Of a DNA stretch of 64,000 nucleotides, positions 1 through 12,216 are shown one piece after another. A program made the translations under genes and the position numbers. Positions within the stretch are counted from its first letter, which is position 1; each line of letters starts with the position of its first letter. The DNA is from Bimastos eiseni. Taxonomy: Eukaryota > Annelida > Clitellata > Crassiclitellata > Lumbricidae. The stretch spans positions 124,001 to 188,000 of the forward strand of contig OY365812.1 of NCBI GenBank assembly GCA_959347315.1, written 5' to 3'. The notes below the pieces were generated by a model. The model was not told the origin of the DNA. It saw only the letters and a program-made list of their open reading frames with translations, and did not search any database.

Positions 1-31
1 CTTGTTCCCCTCTCATCTGTCTGTCTGTGTC

Positions 32-62
<31 letters not shown>
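1..62. repeat. (CTGT)n microsatellite
   Basis: CTGT tetranucleotide run with a few interruptions at the window edge. The stretch from here to 313 holds no coding signal that I can support. Confidence 0.85.
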
Positions 63-313
63 TCTGGTCTGCCTGTGCGCATACCTGTCTGTGGTTTTGT
101 CTGTTTCCTGAATGGCTAAGGCCTAAGGTATTCCAACTGGCTGTATAGACTAACCGTATAATATGCAACAGACAGTGGCGCCTCATTACCGTAATTTCCA
201 GTTGAAAGGCCAGAGTTAGAACATGCATTGCAGAGGAGGCAATTGCCAATTAGGTCGCGATTTAATACCTATAGTTTGGTTGAATAATTGTGCTGAAGAA
301 TAACAAGACAGCC

Positions 314-1496
314 ATCTAATGCGGTGGTTCTTAAAGTGGTTGTCCGCGGACCACTGGTGGTCAGTGGTCCGTGAACATGTTTGGTAAAACAAATTATTTC
401 TGCAATTCTTAACACTAATTTAACATTAGGCCCCTAATTTAATTTTTAAATTAATTTAACAATGCAACACAATCTAAATTAAAAACTAAAACACGTGAGT
501 ACGACATAAACTCATAAAGGCCTAAGCGTCGTCTGGCACTGTGGCCACTGTGAACGGATAAATGCAGAAGATTGTGAAGTGAATCATCATCATGGGAAAC
601 AAAAGATGCGAAATGTTCCAATCATTTTCGTAAGCAATCGACAGTGAAAAAATCTCTGAGAATGAATTGGCATTGCTGACTGTTACGGCAAAGAATGAGT
701 TTGACAACTACGTTAGCTAAATTTAAAGAATAGGCCTAGGCCTACTTTCCTGATGAGGAAGAGCCTCGTGCTGGAAAGTTGGTAAGAAATCAATTTATCG
801 TGCCTGAAGACAATCAGCTTAACATAAATCTTGATTATAAACTCATTGAATTAGCAAATGATAATGGTCAGAAAGCAATTTTGAAAAAAGTGAATAATTG
901 TGTGCATTTTGAGTCAGTGTCCGTCCTGAATATCCTGAACTATCGGAATTAGCCCCGACATCTTTGACTCAGTTTGCTTCAACCTACAGATGTGAAACGG
1001 GATTTTCTTCAATGATACTAATTAAAACCAAAAACAATTCCTTGCGAATCGCTTGACGGACATCAAACCTCGCATTGATTTGCTTTTAGCAATTACAAAC
1101 AAGCTCATAGGCCTACGTCTAATTGATTATGATTAAGGCTACTGCTTATTTTTGAATTTTGTGATAAATTTATTGGTTTGATGTGCAGTTTGTAAAGTCA
1201 ATAGATAGTTTTATTTTATACATGAACAAATTAATTTTTTAATGCTTGGTTGTTGTGACAACTTACTAAATTTTTTCAGCAATAATGTTCATGCAAATAA
1301 CCTTTTTCATTTTTGTATTTAAGTTACAAAATCACAGCATAAAATGATATTAACATGTTAGTCTTATTACATTTCAACAACAAAGATTCTTAAAACAAAC
1401 TGGGGAAGCTTACAACGCTCCCCAGACTCCTTTATCGTGAGGTATTCGTGCCTCGGTGCTCGTCCCTCAGAAAGTTTAAGAACCACTGATCTAATG
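314..1496 (+). mobile_element. decayed hAT transposon with 8-bp target duplication
   Basis: The element proper is 322-1488. It is flanked by a perfect 8-bp direct repeat ATCTAATG (314-321 and 1489-1496), the target-site duplication length of hAT elements. Its ends are imperfect inverted repeats (CGGTGGTTCTTAAA at the left, AAGTTTAAGAACCACTG at the right). On the plus strand, about 760-1110, broken reading frames contain residues typical of the C-terminal hAT dimerisation region: RNQFIVPEDN, then LTQFASTYRCETGFSSM followed by IKTKNNSLR and DIKPRIDLLL (the last two in other frames). This resembles ZBED5-like transposases. Stops and frameshifts show that it is dead. Confidence 0.88.
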
Positions 1497-1599
1497 AATC
1501 CTCTTTTAATCGTGATTCTGAGATTTCTATAGCGCCTAAATATCGAAGTCGCAAGAATGACGGAGAATCAACTTATTCGCAGGGACTTAGTCAAAATAA

Positions 1600-1760
1600 A
1601 TTCCATGGACAGGAAAGGTCGAAACGAGTTGTAATGTAATGTAAATGTTCGAAAATTTCTCAGCGCCAACAAAAGCCACGTCACAGAGACCAGCTTAGCA
1701 CCAGCGCTATACCAAATCAGGTCCGTAATAGCCAATCCTCTCGTTTCCTTCCGTTGCCAG
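1600..1760 (-). repeat. LINE-like 3' tail repeat, copy 1
   Basis: This stretch (CTCAGCGCCAACAAAAGCC and following) recurs in diverged form near 10485-10600. Both copies contain CTCAGCGCCAACRAAAGCC and a GCTATA-type block, as seen at LINE 3' ends elsewhere in the window. The remainder of 1497-2519 shows no gene. Confidence 0.5.
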
Positions 1761-2519
1761 ATCAAAATCCAGGAAGTCAAGCCAAGGAGACAACATGGTG
1801 CTACCACTCTTGGTCTAGCTTTGCACCCGTACGTGCTATTCATCACCTTTTCGCGTAATTAAAAGATTAATTTAAGGTAAGATATACTGACATTAGAGAA
1901 GCTTCTAAAATTATAGGCCTAAGTTATCCAAGTATAACCTGTATAACCTATGCCCTCCTATATTTAGACCACATCATGGATCGTTCTAGAAGTGACACGT
2001 TGGAGCACAAAAAGCAAAACGTTACCAAATTTCTCATTGATAATGGTGTTAATTGAAAGACATTGAGGCATATATATTGAGCAAATGAAAAGCAGAAGAA
2101 AACGAAAGAATTTGTAGCATAAGCATCGTATTAAGTAACAGGAACAGAATTTGGTCAATTCATCTTTAAGGGATTTTTCTTCCAACCATAAAATTATAAA
2201 TTAAATTTTGTTCCCATTAAACGAGAATTTGTTGATCATTTCTCCAATTATCATCGAAATTTCTTTCTGAGTTTATTACAAAAGAAATCATTAATTTTAG
2301 TCTAATTAATTCAAAACAAAAGAACGTCAATTATGTGCAGTCCTCAAGTGTTTAAGTTGACTCTACTAATTGCATATATCGTCGTCAAAAGTACAATGTA
2401 AATAATTGAGACCCTTGATTATAATACAATTAAGACAGATCTTTTTTTGTTCCTGTGCAGAGGTAATCTGAAGTTGACCTTCGCTGGACATAGGAACCGA
2501 TCGAGGATCATCGTCGTCT

Positions 2520-5500
2520 TCACGCGAATTGTATTTTCCAATGTTGATTGTCAGATGCCTTGTAGTTGTAGGAGATGAGGGAAGCGCCGTCCTTACTCTT
2601 CCCTCCTTTGATGTCCAGACATTCTCCAACGCCATTCACGATCTTTTTCCCATCAATGGTCCAATGGCCTCTGGGGTCATCTGAGAAGGGCTTCATCTGC
2701 AGCTTATCACCCTCTCCTGCAAGAGGACAACAGATGACAAAGTAACAGATGCTGGTGAGAACAAAAGAAACAAAAGCACATTTCCTATAATCAAAGTTTC
2801 TCAAGATAATAGCGTTCCGTCTAAGATCATTCTGTATTTGGATGATAAATGGCAAATGCAAGGAAACGTGCTAACGTTAAATTCGAAACGCTGTCGATTT
2901 TCTTTGAAGATAACCTCAACCTCGTCCGGGTTCCACGGGGTTGGCAACAGTTCGTTCGGCAGATGGTAGTAATATTATGGATATACGTAAATGTTATGAA
3001 CCTGAGTTTTCGAAGACCATGTGGTTGAGCGCCGACCGAATACATCCCTCGTAACCGAGATACCAGAGTTGGTTCTTCTGCTGATCGCCATGTCTACCCC
3101 AAGTGATGACCTTTGCACCCTCATCAGCATTCGCGCCTTTTATGTCGAGCACCTTGTCGTTCAGTTCACTGACGATGTAGAATCGGCGCCTACCATGTCA
3201 TATATAAAATATGCACAACCAGACCATCAACTTTATATCAGTCTTTACTGTTTACAAGGAAAGACTAAAAGATGAGACGAGCTCTACGTGGAAATGGCTC
3301 AATTACAGTAACATGGAACCCAAAAGTTGAATGAACGCACTTTAGGGAATGCTTTAAGAAATAAGGCTAAGTTTTAGAATCGCTCACATCCACTCTTCTC
3401 CATCATCTCGTTCGTCGTTCTCGCCTTTCCTTGTCGTCTCTAACTCTGGTAACTTCTGCAACCGCCCCGTGTTCTACGATGCGTACCGTCTTTCTGCGGA
3501 ACTCCGATAGATATATATCGGCCAATTCACTCTTTCCCTTTTGTCCCGTGCTATTCACAGCTTCTGTCCCTTTGATCCAGCAAAATTTCACTTATCGGTG
3601 TCAGCACTTGAAAGAGACTTCTTGACATTCGCTGGTTCGTCAGATGCAGCGGTCTATAACCGTAAAACGTTTACGAATGTAGGATATTGTTGGCTCACTT
3701 GCACGGAGAATACACATTCAATGGAAAAATTGGATGGAATGAAAGAGTGAAGTATAGACAGCGACAGACGCAGACATAGACAGAGACAAACAGAGACATA
3801 AACAGAGAGACAGAGAGCTCTCTGTCACGACTCATTAGCTTATATACATTTATAGTTCCAACATAGAACGTACTTGTGTCCGATGAATTCAAAGTCCCAC
3901 AGTTGATTTGATCCTCCGTGGAAGTCGTAGGATCCAATGTGAGCCCCAGGATCTCGGTTGTTGGCTAAAAAGGCATGCGAAGCATTGTGACATCATTCGA
4001 CCATCCCTTGGACCAGACCAATGACCAGACCAATGACCAGACCAATGACCAGACCAGTGACCAGACCAATGACTGTTGATCATTGACCAATAACCATTGA
4101 CTAATGGCCAGACCAGTGGACCATGTATCTCGTATGGGTGGCATGGTGGCCGAGCGATTAGAGCGGTCGGCCCGGAAAGCTCATTGTGCGCTAAGCGAGC
4201 GGGTTCGATTCTCGCCCAAGGAGTCACTGTGTAGGGACCTTGAGCAAGTCCTTCGACTCCTTCACGCACAATTGCTCTGCATTACAACTGCAATTGCGTC
4301 GTCGAGGCGTGTGCGTGCATTCGAGCAAGACTTGTCGTGATAAAGCGCGTTATAAATGCCGAGTTGTATAGTATTGTATGACCTACGATAGACTCGTGGT
4401 CGGCAGGAGGCGATCATGGAGTTCGCCCGACAAAAGCAAAAACGATACAATTAGAACATGGACCTTCTTCTTCCACAGACGCCATGTGACAGACTTAATA
4501 TGTCAATGGCTCTGAACAATATAAATACTATGAGCGAAGGAGTTGCTCACATCATATTGAACACTGAATACCACTCAAGTGCAGCACTGGCTATCCGTTT
4601 ATCTCTCGATAAACGAGTTCAAAGGTTACCTTTAGCCAATTATCATCATCTGAAGAGCGAGAATCTGAGACAGGTGACGTCATGATTGACCAATGACAAC
4701 GAAGATGACGATGATGATGACGATGACTAATTGTTTGTTTCTTACAGAATATGTCAAGGACTCTGTTGCGATGGATTCTATTTCTGATCTGATACAGAAA
4801 TCGTTCCCATTGTTGGTTCGGATCACCAGGTTGATGTGGCTTCGCAACCAAACGATCGCCTGAAAACACACACACACACACACACCCTTACACACTTGCA
4901 TACACAACATGGAGGCTCGTCCCATTTGACGCGATCGATCGATCTCCTTAGTCGCTCGCGTAACAAACGTTGATGTGACCAGAATATCAGTGATCTTTCG
5001 TCACTTTCTAGTCAGCATCTGAAGCCTCAATCCATACAAAATTAATTTGGCTTAAGGTATTTAACATTTGTTATTGAAAAATCCTTTATAAAACTATCTT
5101 GGAGAAGCATTTTATAAAGTATCTACAATTCGCCAAAATAGGCCTACTTTTAAACTATTTTGAAAAACTTTCAGAAAATATTTTTCAAACATTTTTGAAA
5201 ATACATAATCAAATGGTATTTTCGATTTTTATGATAGAAATATATTTTTGAATTGCTCTTGTGCCCGTCACTAGAGACAGACCTTCATGTTATTTAGCTA
5301 ATTTACATTGTTTTAATTTACTTAATTGCAGCAGTGGTGAATGCGTTCCCAGGCCTACTGGAGACTGCCACGGATCGCTCCAATTTTGCGTGATATGATT
5401 GGCCAGAACAATAGGGTCAAGAGGACGATGACATTGCGATTTCAGGACAGGTGACGTAGGCATAGAAAACTAAAATATTATGCCATGATGCCAGCAACCA

Positions 5501-8500
5501 GTGACAGTAACAGCGTTTGAATGAACGAGAAAGTGTAGAGTGTAAACGTTATGTAAAAGCATTGAGCAATAGTCAGCTGTAGATAATGTTCTAACAAATA
5601 TGCTGGTTAAATTTGCCTCTGGGGCCTTCTATTTTAGTTAGAATTAGACTCATCACTATTTTATGGAATAATTGTAAATTGTTGCTTATAATGCTGATTA
5701 GCTAAACAAATTTATTTGATTGAAGGATTATTTCCATCAATCCAACTTCTATTTAAGTAAAAATTCTCTTCATCAATCCAACATCTAAATATTTATCTTT
5801 CATCAGTTCAACTCCTATTTAGGTAAGAATTCTTTTCCTCAGATCTACAGAATATTAGGCCTATTTATAACTGGATTTTCCCAGGCACTTGTTATAATTT
5901 ATGAACGCTTGATTAATATGTTGATGGGTGTGCGAGTTGCGTATGTGGGTTAACGGATAGATGGACGGATGTAGGGAGACGAGAAGTCTTTTATGAGCGT
6001 CGGTTTCAACGAATGAACGATCCCCAACTAATGACATTTGATGAACTTATTGTCCACTGAACGAACTCCTTATCAATTGGATCAGACCTATATATCTGCT
6101 CCATTCAGAGAGATCCTTAGAGAGGTCAATGACCATTCTCTTCGTCAATACATACGACAGGTATTATACATCTTCGTAAATATCAGGTGATAACAGGTAA
6201 GGTTGGGTTGTATCATAAGCCTATGTCAAATACGTGGCCGTGCAATGCTCTGTGTTGATTTTAGATCAGTGAAACATGAGCTGATCAGTTTAATAGTTGA
6301 AGGTGGTTGAACAACTGGTGCTGCATAATAAGCAGTCAAATGGACAAGAGGAGGAGGTGGAGAAAGAGGAGGAGAAGGGGAAGGAGGAGGTGACGTCTTA
6401 AAGGGATGGACAATATTACATGCACGCTAAGGGAGGGTGAATGGATTCTTTTAGTGAGAGAGAGAAGAAGGTCGGATCGAGTGATAGACCCAGTTACTGA
6501 ACACAGTTTAAGCAGATTATTCGAAGAAGCCAATCGGAGACCTACAGTCTACAGCAGTCGCTTGGATGCCCATCCCTCCCTCTCCTCCCTCTCCTCCCTC
6601 TCCTCCCTCTCCTCCCTCTCTCCGTCCGGTCCGTCCGTCCGGTCCGTCAACCCTCCCTCCATTCTCACTCCGTCCCTCGCCTGTAGAAGGGGCGAACACC
6701 TGTTACAGTAGGCCTACATGTAGACACCTGCTGTAGTTGAGACGTAGGCCTACCAAAACGCAGATGCATGGGGTGCTTGAGGAAACCAAACAAGGATATT
6801 GAACAATACAAAGGACTCGCATCTGTTAATTATCGGAGGTGCCTTCTATGTCGTATGATTAAGGTCCCCATATGCCATACTTTGGAAGTGCCCTATGATG
6901 GAGGTGCCCTATGATGGAGGTGCCCTATGATGGAGGTGCCCTATACATGTCGTATGACAACAGTCCTAGAGTCGTCATAACAACTGGTAGTGTATTGATG
7001 AGAGGAGTTAACCTTCAACGTCGAGGCAGAAGTGGTTGAGCTTCGATCGAATTGTTCCAGTGATTGGATCATCATACCACAGTTGGTTGTCCTTTCCATG
7101 TTGGTGCCAGGGAACAACCTTTGCTCCAGGTGAACTACTGGCTCCCTCTATGTCCAACACCAATCCACTCAGACGACTCTTTATGAGGTAGAACTAACAA
7201 CACAAACACAAAAGACAACGCATCGATGCAGAGCAAACAACAGATTTATGTAGAGCATATATAGTCAGTTCAACACAAAACTAACAAGTCTTAGAGTAAA
7301 AGTTGAAGCTAATTCTAGAGTAGAGCAATGGGATAACATTGGCTTATATAGCGCTACTGCATTTTGAGAATTTCTCCTTCAGTAGAATTCAATGCTCCCG
7401 TCTTTTTAATTGTTATGCATCTCTTATAATTAAACGGATCTAAAGGTTTATTCTTAGGAGTTTTATGCTAAACTGCCTTTTCCAGTTGACTTTAAAGCTC
7501 CTTAATCTGGAACATGATCAGACTCGATTGATATCACTTCCCAAATCTAAAACATCGGATTTTATGGAGCGCATTCTCTGCGAGGATTTACATTACATTA
7601 CATTGGATTGACGTCATCTCTCTTCGCCATTTGGTCAGACTTAATGAGTGTGGCACGCGATACGTCAGTCATTCTGCGTAATGTTCACGCGCATTCGACA
7701 GCAATATATGCAATGTTCGTGGTCACAACTCCACGAATGTCTCACACTCATCATGTGACGCCAGTCAGAATCTTAAATTAGGAGGAGGACGACGCTTATG
7801 ACCTTAGTTCTGACACAACGTTGGCGTTAAACAGAAACTACAATCAGCTGAAGTCAACTCATCCTCTTCTTCATCACTTTTACCCTCTTTCCCCTTATTT
7901 TTCTCCAACTCGTCGTCGTCATACTTCTCCTTCTCCATGTCCTCCTCCTCCTCCTTGTCCTCCTCCTCCTCCTTGTCCTACTCATTATCTTCAATCTCTG
8001 CAATTAATTTCTCTGGTGGATAATTTCCTATTTCTCCTCTTCTCTTCAAATCATGTTCCTCCTTCTCTTCCTCTTTCTCCTCCTTTTTCCCTAATTCTTC
8101 CTTCTCCTCCTCCTCCTCCTCCTCTGCAATTATTTTCTCTAGTGGTTAAAAGCCTATAATAATTGACCCATATTATCATTGTTCATTGTTGCCTTTAATT
8201 TCCTCTTCGTCTTTGCCCCGACTCTGATCTCTTTTTTTATCTATTCGTCTCGTTTTCTCGTTTGCTTTCCCTTCATCCTTCCTCTTTCCCTTCCCCACGG
8301 GTCCCAGTCATCCAAACCCTCCCTCCCTCCCTCGCTCTCCCTCTCTCCCTCTCCCTCTCCCTCTCCCTCTCCCTCTCCCTCTCCCTCTCCCTCTCCCTCT
8401 CCCTCTCCCTCTCCCTCTCCCTCTCCCTCTCCCTCTCCCTCTCCCTCTCCCTCTCCCTCTCCCTCTCCCTCTCCCTCTCCCTCTCCCTCTCCCTCTCCCT

Positions 8501-8672
8501 CTCCCTCTCCCTCTCCCTCTCCCTCTCCCTCTCCCTCTCCCTCTCTCCCTCTCCTTCTCCCTCACTTCCTCCCCCTCACTCCCTCTCCAGCTCCGAAGTC
8601 CGACGATTTTCTCGTCATCGTGAAATGCGCATGGCCAACACAATGATGACAGACACGCAGACAGACAGTCAC

Positions 8673-8703
<31 letters not shown>

Positions 8704-8864
8704 CATAGACAGACAGACATAAATTTATAGACAGACAGACAAATAGGCAGACCGACTGATAGAAAGAGGGAAAGAAACAAAAGAACGTAATTAATGCACA
8801 ATGTTATAAGTAGAAGGATTGTTAAGCCATGAATTAAGTGGAGTTTTCCACTTACCCCTGCCAT
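2520..8864 (-). CDS. R-type (ricin-B fold) lectin, five exons
   Basis: Predicted sugar-binding beta-trefoil lectin of about 214 residues. Coding exons, in transcript order, are 8864-8856, 7193-7013, 3964-3874, 3189-3018 and 2711-2520. Phases match at each join. The exon 4/5 junction is the least certain, because the donor is GTCTTC and the acceptor could also lie 5 bp upstream. Four repeats end in a QxW motif (NQLW in exons 2, 3 and 4; NQHW in exon 5), the signature of the RICIN/CBM13 fold. Exons 2, 4 and 5 also carry the LDI(E/K)G motif. The first exon codes only Met-Ala-Gly before a GTAAGT donor. No signal peptide or membrane segment is seen, so the product is predicted to be cytosolic or non-classically secreted. 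No enzymatic or toxin domain is attached. Ligand specificity cannot be read from sequence. Confidence 0.85.
4008..4078. repeat. 12-bp tandem repeat
   Basis: About five copies of a GACCAGACCAAT-like unit lie in the lectin's second intron, 45 bp upstream (in transcript sense) of the exon 3 acceptor. Confidence 0.85.
4134..4400 (+). mobile_element. tRNA-derived SINE, family A
   Basis: The head resembles a Leu/Ser-type tRNA gene, with an A-box-like TGGCCGAGCGATTAGA and a B-box-like GGGTTCGATTCTC. It is followed by a non-tRNA body and a tail around AAAGCGCGTTATAAATGCC. A second copy lies on the minus strand at 49845-50070 and a 3' fragment at about 55655-55712. It is inside a lectin intron. Confidence 0.85.
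4866..4886. repeat. (AC)n microsatellite
   Basis: Short run of AC dinucleotides. From here to 6550, within the lectin intron, I see no other feature. Confidence 0.8.
6560..6650. repeat. CTCCCT/CCGT simple repeat
   Basis: Pyrimidine-rich CTCCCTCTC repeats run into CCGTCCGGT repeats. Long reading frames on both strands here are artefacts of the repeat. Confidence 0.8.
6889..6945. repeat. 17-bp tandem repeat
   Basis: Three to four copies of a unit close to GTGCCCTATGATGGAG, in the lectin intron just downstream (in transcript sense) of exon 2. Confidence 0.85.
8337..8552. repeat. long (CCCTCT)n hexamer array
   Basis: About 33 nearly perfect copies of CCCTCT. It is a homopyrimidine tract on the plus strand and homopurine on the minus strand. 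Three open frames of 130-155 codons across it (Ser/Pro-, Ser/Leu- and Arg/Gly-repeat peptides) are repeat artefacts. It lies in the first intron of the lectin gene. Confidence 0.95.
8648..8745. repeat. (ACAG)n microsatellite
   Basis: GACA/ACAG tetranucleotide array, related in motif to those at 1-62, 9769-9812 and 9964-10012. Confidence 0.85.
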
Positions 8865-9028
8865 TTCCTCTTCAACGTCAGTTGAGTTACTAAAAGACAG
8901 AAACAGATTTCAGCCAATCAGCAAAAATTATTATACGAAATGTTGGTTAAGTTTGGGTGCACAAGAAATCCACAGTTCTGAACAAACAAAAGTACTTCAG
9001 GTTCGCTCTTCTGTCATTCTTGTCACAC

Positions 9029-9359
9029 GCCTCACACAGCGGTGGTTTGGAGCCGGTTCGGTCAGGTTCGTGCGAACCGTTAGTTCAAAATAATAAATAT
9101 GCCTAAAATCAACTACTAATTTTAAAAAAAATCAAAATTTTTTTAATTGAAAAAATTTTTAATTGTTCCATTTGACGTCAAACACTTAAAAATGCTTGGC
9201 GGATGGACCCGAAACTCCGCTGAAGGAGCTTCGTGGGCCCAGACGCCAGACCCCCTAATCGTAATTTGACTGACTGTGGCGGTGACCGATATGGCATAAG
9301 GGGACATACTAACTGCGAACCCTTTGTTACAAATTTGGCAATACACCGCTGGCCTCACA
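9029..9359. mobile_element. hAT-type MITE, 8-bp target duplication
   Basis: The element at 9037-9351 is bounded by a perfect 8-bp repeat GCCTCACA (9029-9036, 9352-9359) and short terminal inverted repeats CAGCGGTG / CACCGCTG. At 315 bp with no frame of its own, it is non-autonomous. Confidence 0.82.
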
Positions 9360-10484
9360 CGAGTGTAAAACGCCAGGTCTCGCTGGATTGGACGTATACG
9401 TCCTAATAGCACCAATTAATCAATTCTAATGGAGGCGATTCAGGTGGTCATTCGGTGGTCATTGGACCAGACGAACACTTCATCTGTTGTTAAGAATAAC
9501 TGCTGACCTTTTATGGATCGAAGACTGGACGCTGAGTAGAAGACGTGCTGCTTCCTCGGGCCACTCCTTTCGCTTCTGTTTCCACTGAATACGAGACCAG
9601 AAACTGAGGACTAACTAACTATGATCCGACTTAAGTAGGCATGCGAGTGACAACCAATTAACTACTTCAACCTAATCAGTCAGAATCTCTTAAGTACACA
9701 ACGGATCAGATGATGACGTGAGATATGGGCCAACAAACCTACGCAGGGCAAAGAACAAAACGACATCTATACAGACAGACGGACGGACAGACGGACAGAC
9801 AGACACACGGAGACAGACATATGCACGGACATTGAGACATTACACGCAGACAGTTGCACTTGTAGTGTGTACTGACGCAACATGATTAGAATGTTCAGAT
9901 TAGGCCTATTAAATGAGATTCAGCTGAATAGTCAGTTCTTTGGCCTATAGTGGCAGGATGCACAGACAAACAGACAGACAGACAGACACAGACAGACAGA
10001 TAAACAGATAAACATACAGACACAAGGAGAACGAGAAGTTGACTGTTTAACATGCCTTATGCGGCCTAGGCCCAGATGCTAATCCGTTAGCCAAAGGACG
10101 TAGAGGTAAAGCGGAGGTAAAGCAGAGGTAAAAGAGAGGTAAAGGAGGAGGAGGAGGAAAGGGGAACCAATATATAATTATAAGCCTATCACGTGGTCGG
10201 AATTTACCACTTTCCAGTTCATTCTACACTTGGTTTTCTGTACAATGTCATGTAGGTACTAATCGTCTATTCCTCTATTTTCAACAATTCTTTGACCACT
10301 TTTCCTATTATTTTAAATTTAACCGACAAATTCTCTATTTCCATCGTCTCCTCACGTGACTTCCATTGAATTCCAGATTCAGGTCTATGATTAAAACTGA
10401 TTAATTTAAAATGGCAATCAATCAATCAATCAATCAATCAATACAATTGATCGGAATCGACCGAGAAATCGCCAGTGATGCAAT

Positions 10485-10600
10485 GTAATGAACATCTGTG
10501 ATGCTTTCTCAGCGCCAACGAAAGCCCCGCTTCAGATATATCAGCTTCCAACCGGTGCTATATAAAATAAAGTCATCCAAGGATGTTGTTCTGCTCGTTT
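10485..10600 (-). repeat. LINE-like 3' tail repeat, copy 2
   Basis: Shares CTCAGCGCCAACGAAAGCC and a following GCTATA block with 1600-1760. Confidence 0.5.
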
Positions 10601-11932
10601 CAACGCGATGTCTAAATCCTGTGATGTCAAGCGAAGTAGACGAATGATGGGTCCTAAACCAATAACTCTGGCCAAATGAGGCTCCACACAAATTATCCCA
10701 TAAATAGATAGGGGACAGACACACCATTTGCATATGAGTGAACTCTGCCACTGTTTGGACTTTGAAAGAGCCAGTCCCACGCCTGGAGAAAGGAGGGCGA
10801 CGCCAAAACCGTCTTCGATATGGAACGGGGTCGTTAAAAAATCAACAACGACCGGATATGAGTAATTTCTCTATCAAACTCAAGTAAGCTACGTGAGCTG
10901 TGACCCCACAGTGACCTTATAATAGCCTACGTGAGATCATTTATAAGCTTACAATTGGTCGAAATGCTGGTCTTACACCTGATTAAGTTCTCTGTCTTTT
11001 CTTATCGCACTATGATGAGTACAGTTAATTGTGCAGCGTAACGCTCTATCGTGTCTATCAAACTCGCTATAAATCTATTATAGTTAGAACTTGTATGTAG
11101 GCCTATATGTATGTATGTATGCATGTAGCCTATGTATGATGTTTTCATGTATGTAGGCATATGTATGCGGTGTAACTTTTGTATGATACTTAGAAAACTC
11201 TTCACTGTACATAGCTCGGCCGATGACCAGGATGTTTAACAATCAAATGACAACTAATTAATTATTAATCTGACCACATGATCTTTCAATTGTACGTGAA
11301 TCAACAGAAGAGAGAAAAATGTTGCATCCGTTGGATTATCTTGTGATGGATAATAATTGTCAGGCGATTATTCCATTACACGTCTAATATTAGAGAAGAC
11401 GGATTTGAATTGCAATTGAATTACTTCTCTCTGAAGCCTATACTGGTCTAAATAGGTCTAAGGCTGTTGGTGCAATTATTCAAGCCTAGGCTATTTGATT
11501 CAATCCTGTGACTTGTGTGTTTGAAAAACGTTCAATGCACATGAGTCAAAACTAATCTTTCAAATAGGAATTGTTGCACTTCTATTTTGTGTGTGATTAA
11601 ATTAAATGGAATTGTAATGCTATGCTACAGAACATTTGTATAGCGCCTGTCAAGCAATTGTCAGAATCACTGCTTTTCATGGCTAACTGATCAACACCTT
11701 TAGGCCTTTAGGTAACCAGACAAATGTACATTAAGGTTGGCTGAAACCATTATTAGACAATGTAACCAATTCTCAGCAGGTTAACGAAGAACCCAGACAC
11801 GAGAAAAATAGACATTTTATTCAAGAAATTTGTTCACATAATTCTCACAATGAACACAAAACAGTGTTCACTGGATTGCAGTTCAACAGTTTTTGCTGCC
11901 ATTAAACTATACTGTTCAGCAGGTCGGTTCAG

Positions 11933-12150
11933 ATGACCTCTGAACTACGACCTGACCTTTGCAAGAGGTGGGATGAGAGACTTCATTTAGCCCCAGGAGA
12001 CTATCCATTACCTTTTGCATCAGCTGGAAGAAACAGACTGACCTCTGAACTACAACCCGACCTTTGTGCACAAGTTGACCTCTGGACTACGACCTAACCT
12101 TTGTACCCAACTTGACCTCTGAACTACAACCTAACCATTTTACTGAATTA
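11933..12150. repeat. degenerate tandem repeat of about 36 bp
   Basis: Four diverged copies start with TGACCTCTGAACTACRACC, at about 11933, 12038, 12075 and 12111. The last three are contiguous and the first is separated from them. Confidence 0.7.
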
Positions 12151-12216
12151 ACAAGGAACAGGTGACCATTGGGACCTTTAGGAATTGGAACAGATTGATA
12201 AAGGGAGATCAAAGCG

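Larger units (their letters stand above)
9360..12216. other. intergenic stretch without a recognisable gene
   Basis: It holds ACAG-type microsatellites (9769-9812, 9964-10012), an (AATC)n run near 10419-10442, a LINE-like tail (10485-10600) and a degenerate repeat (11933-12150). No splice-bounded coding exon is supported. Confidence 0.6.

Noticed and set aside
4134..4215. Possible tRNA gene (A- and B-box-like sequences)
   Set aside because: It does not fold into an intact cloverleaf by inspection, continues into a repeat body and has a second copy at 49845-50070, so it is a SINE head.
8179..8708. Long frames (Ser/Pro-, Ser/Leu- and Arg/Gly-repeat peptides) on both strands
   Set aside because: They are translations of the (CCCTCT)n and (ACAG)n arrays in all frames, with no splice or start context.
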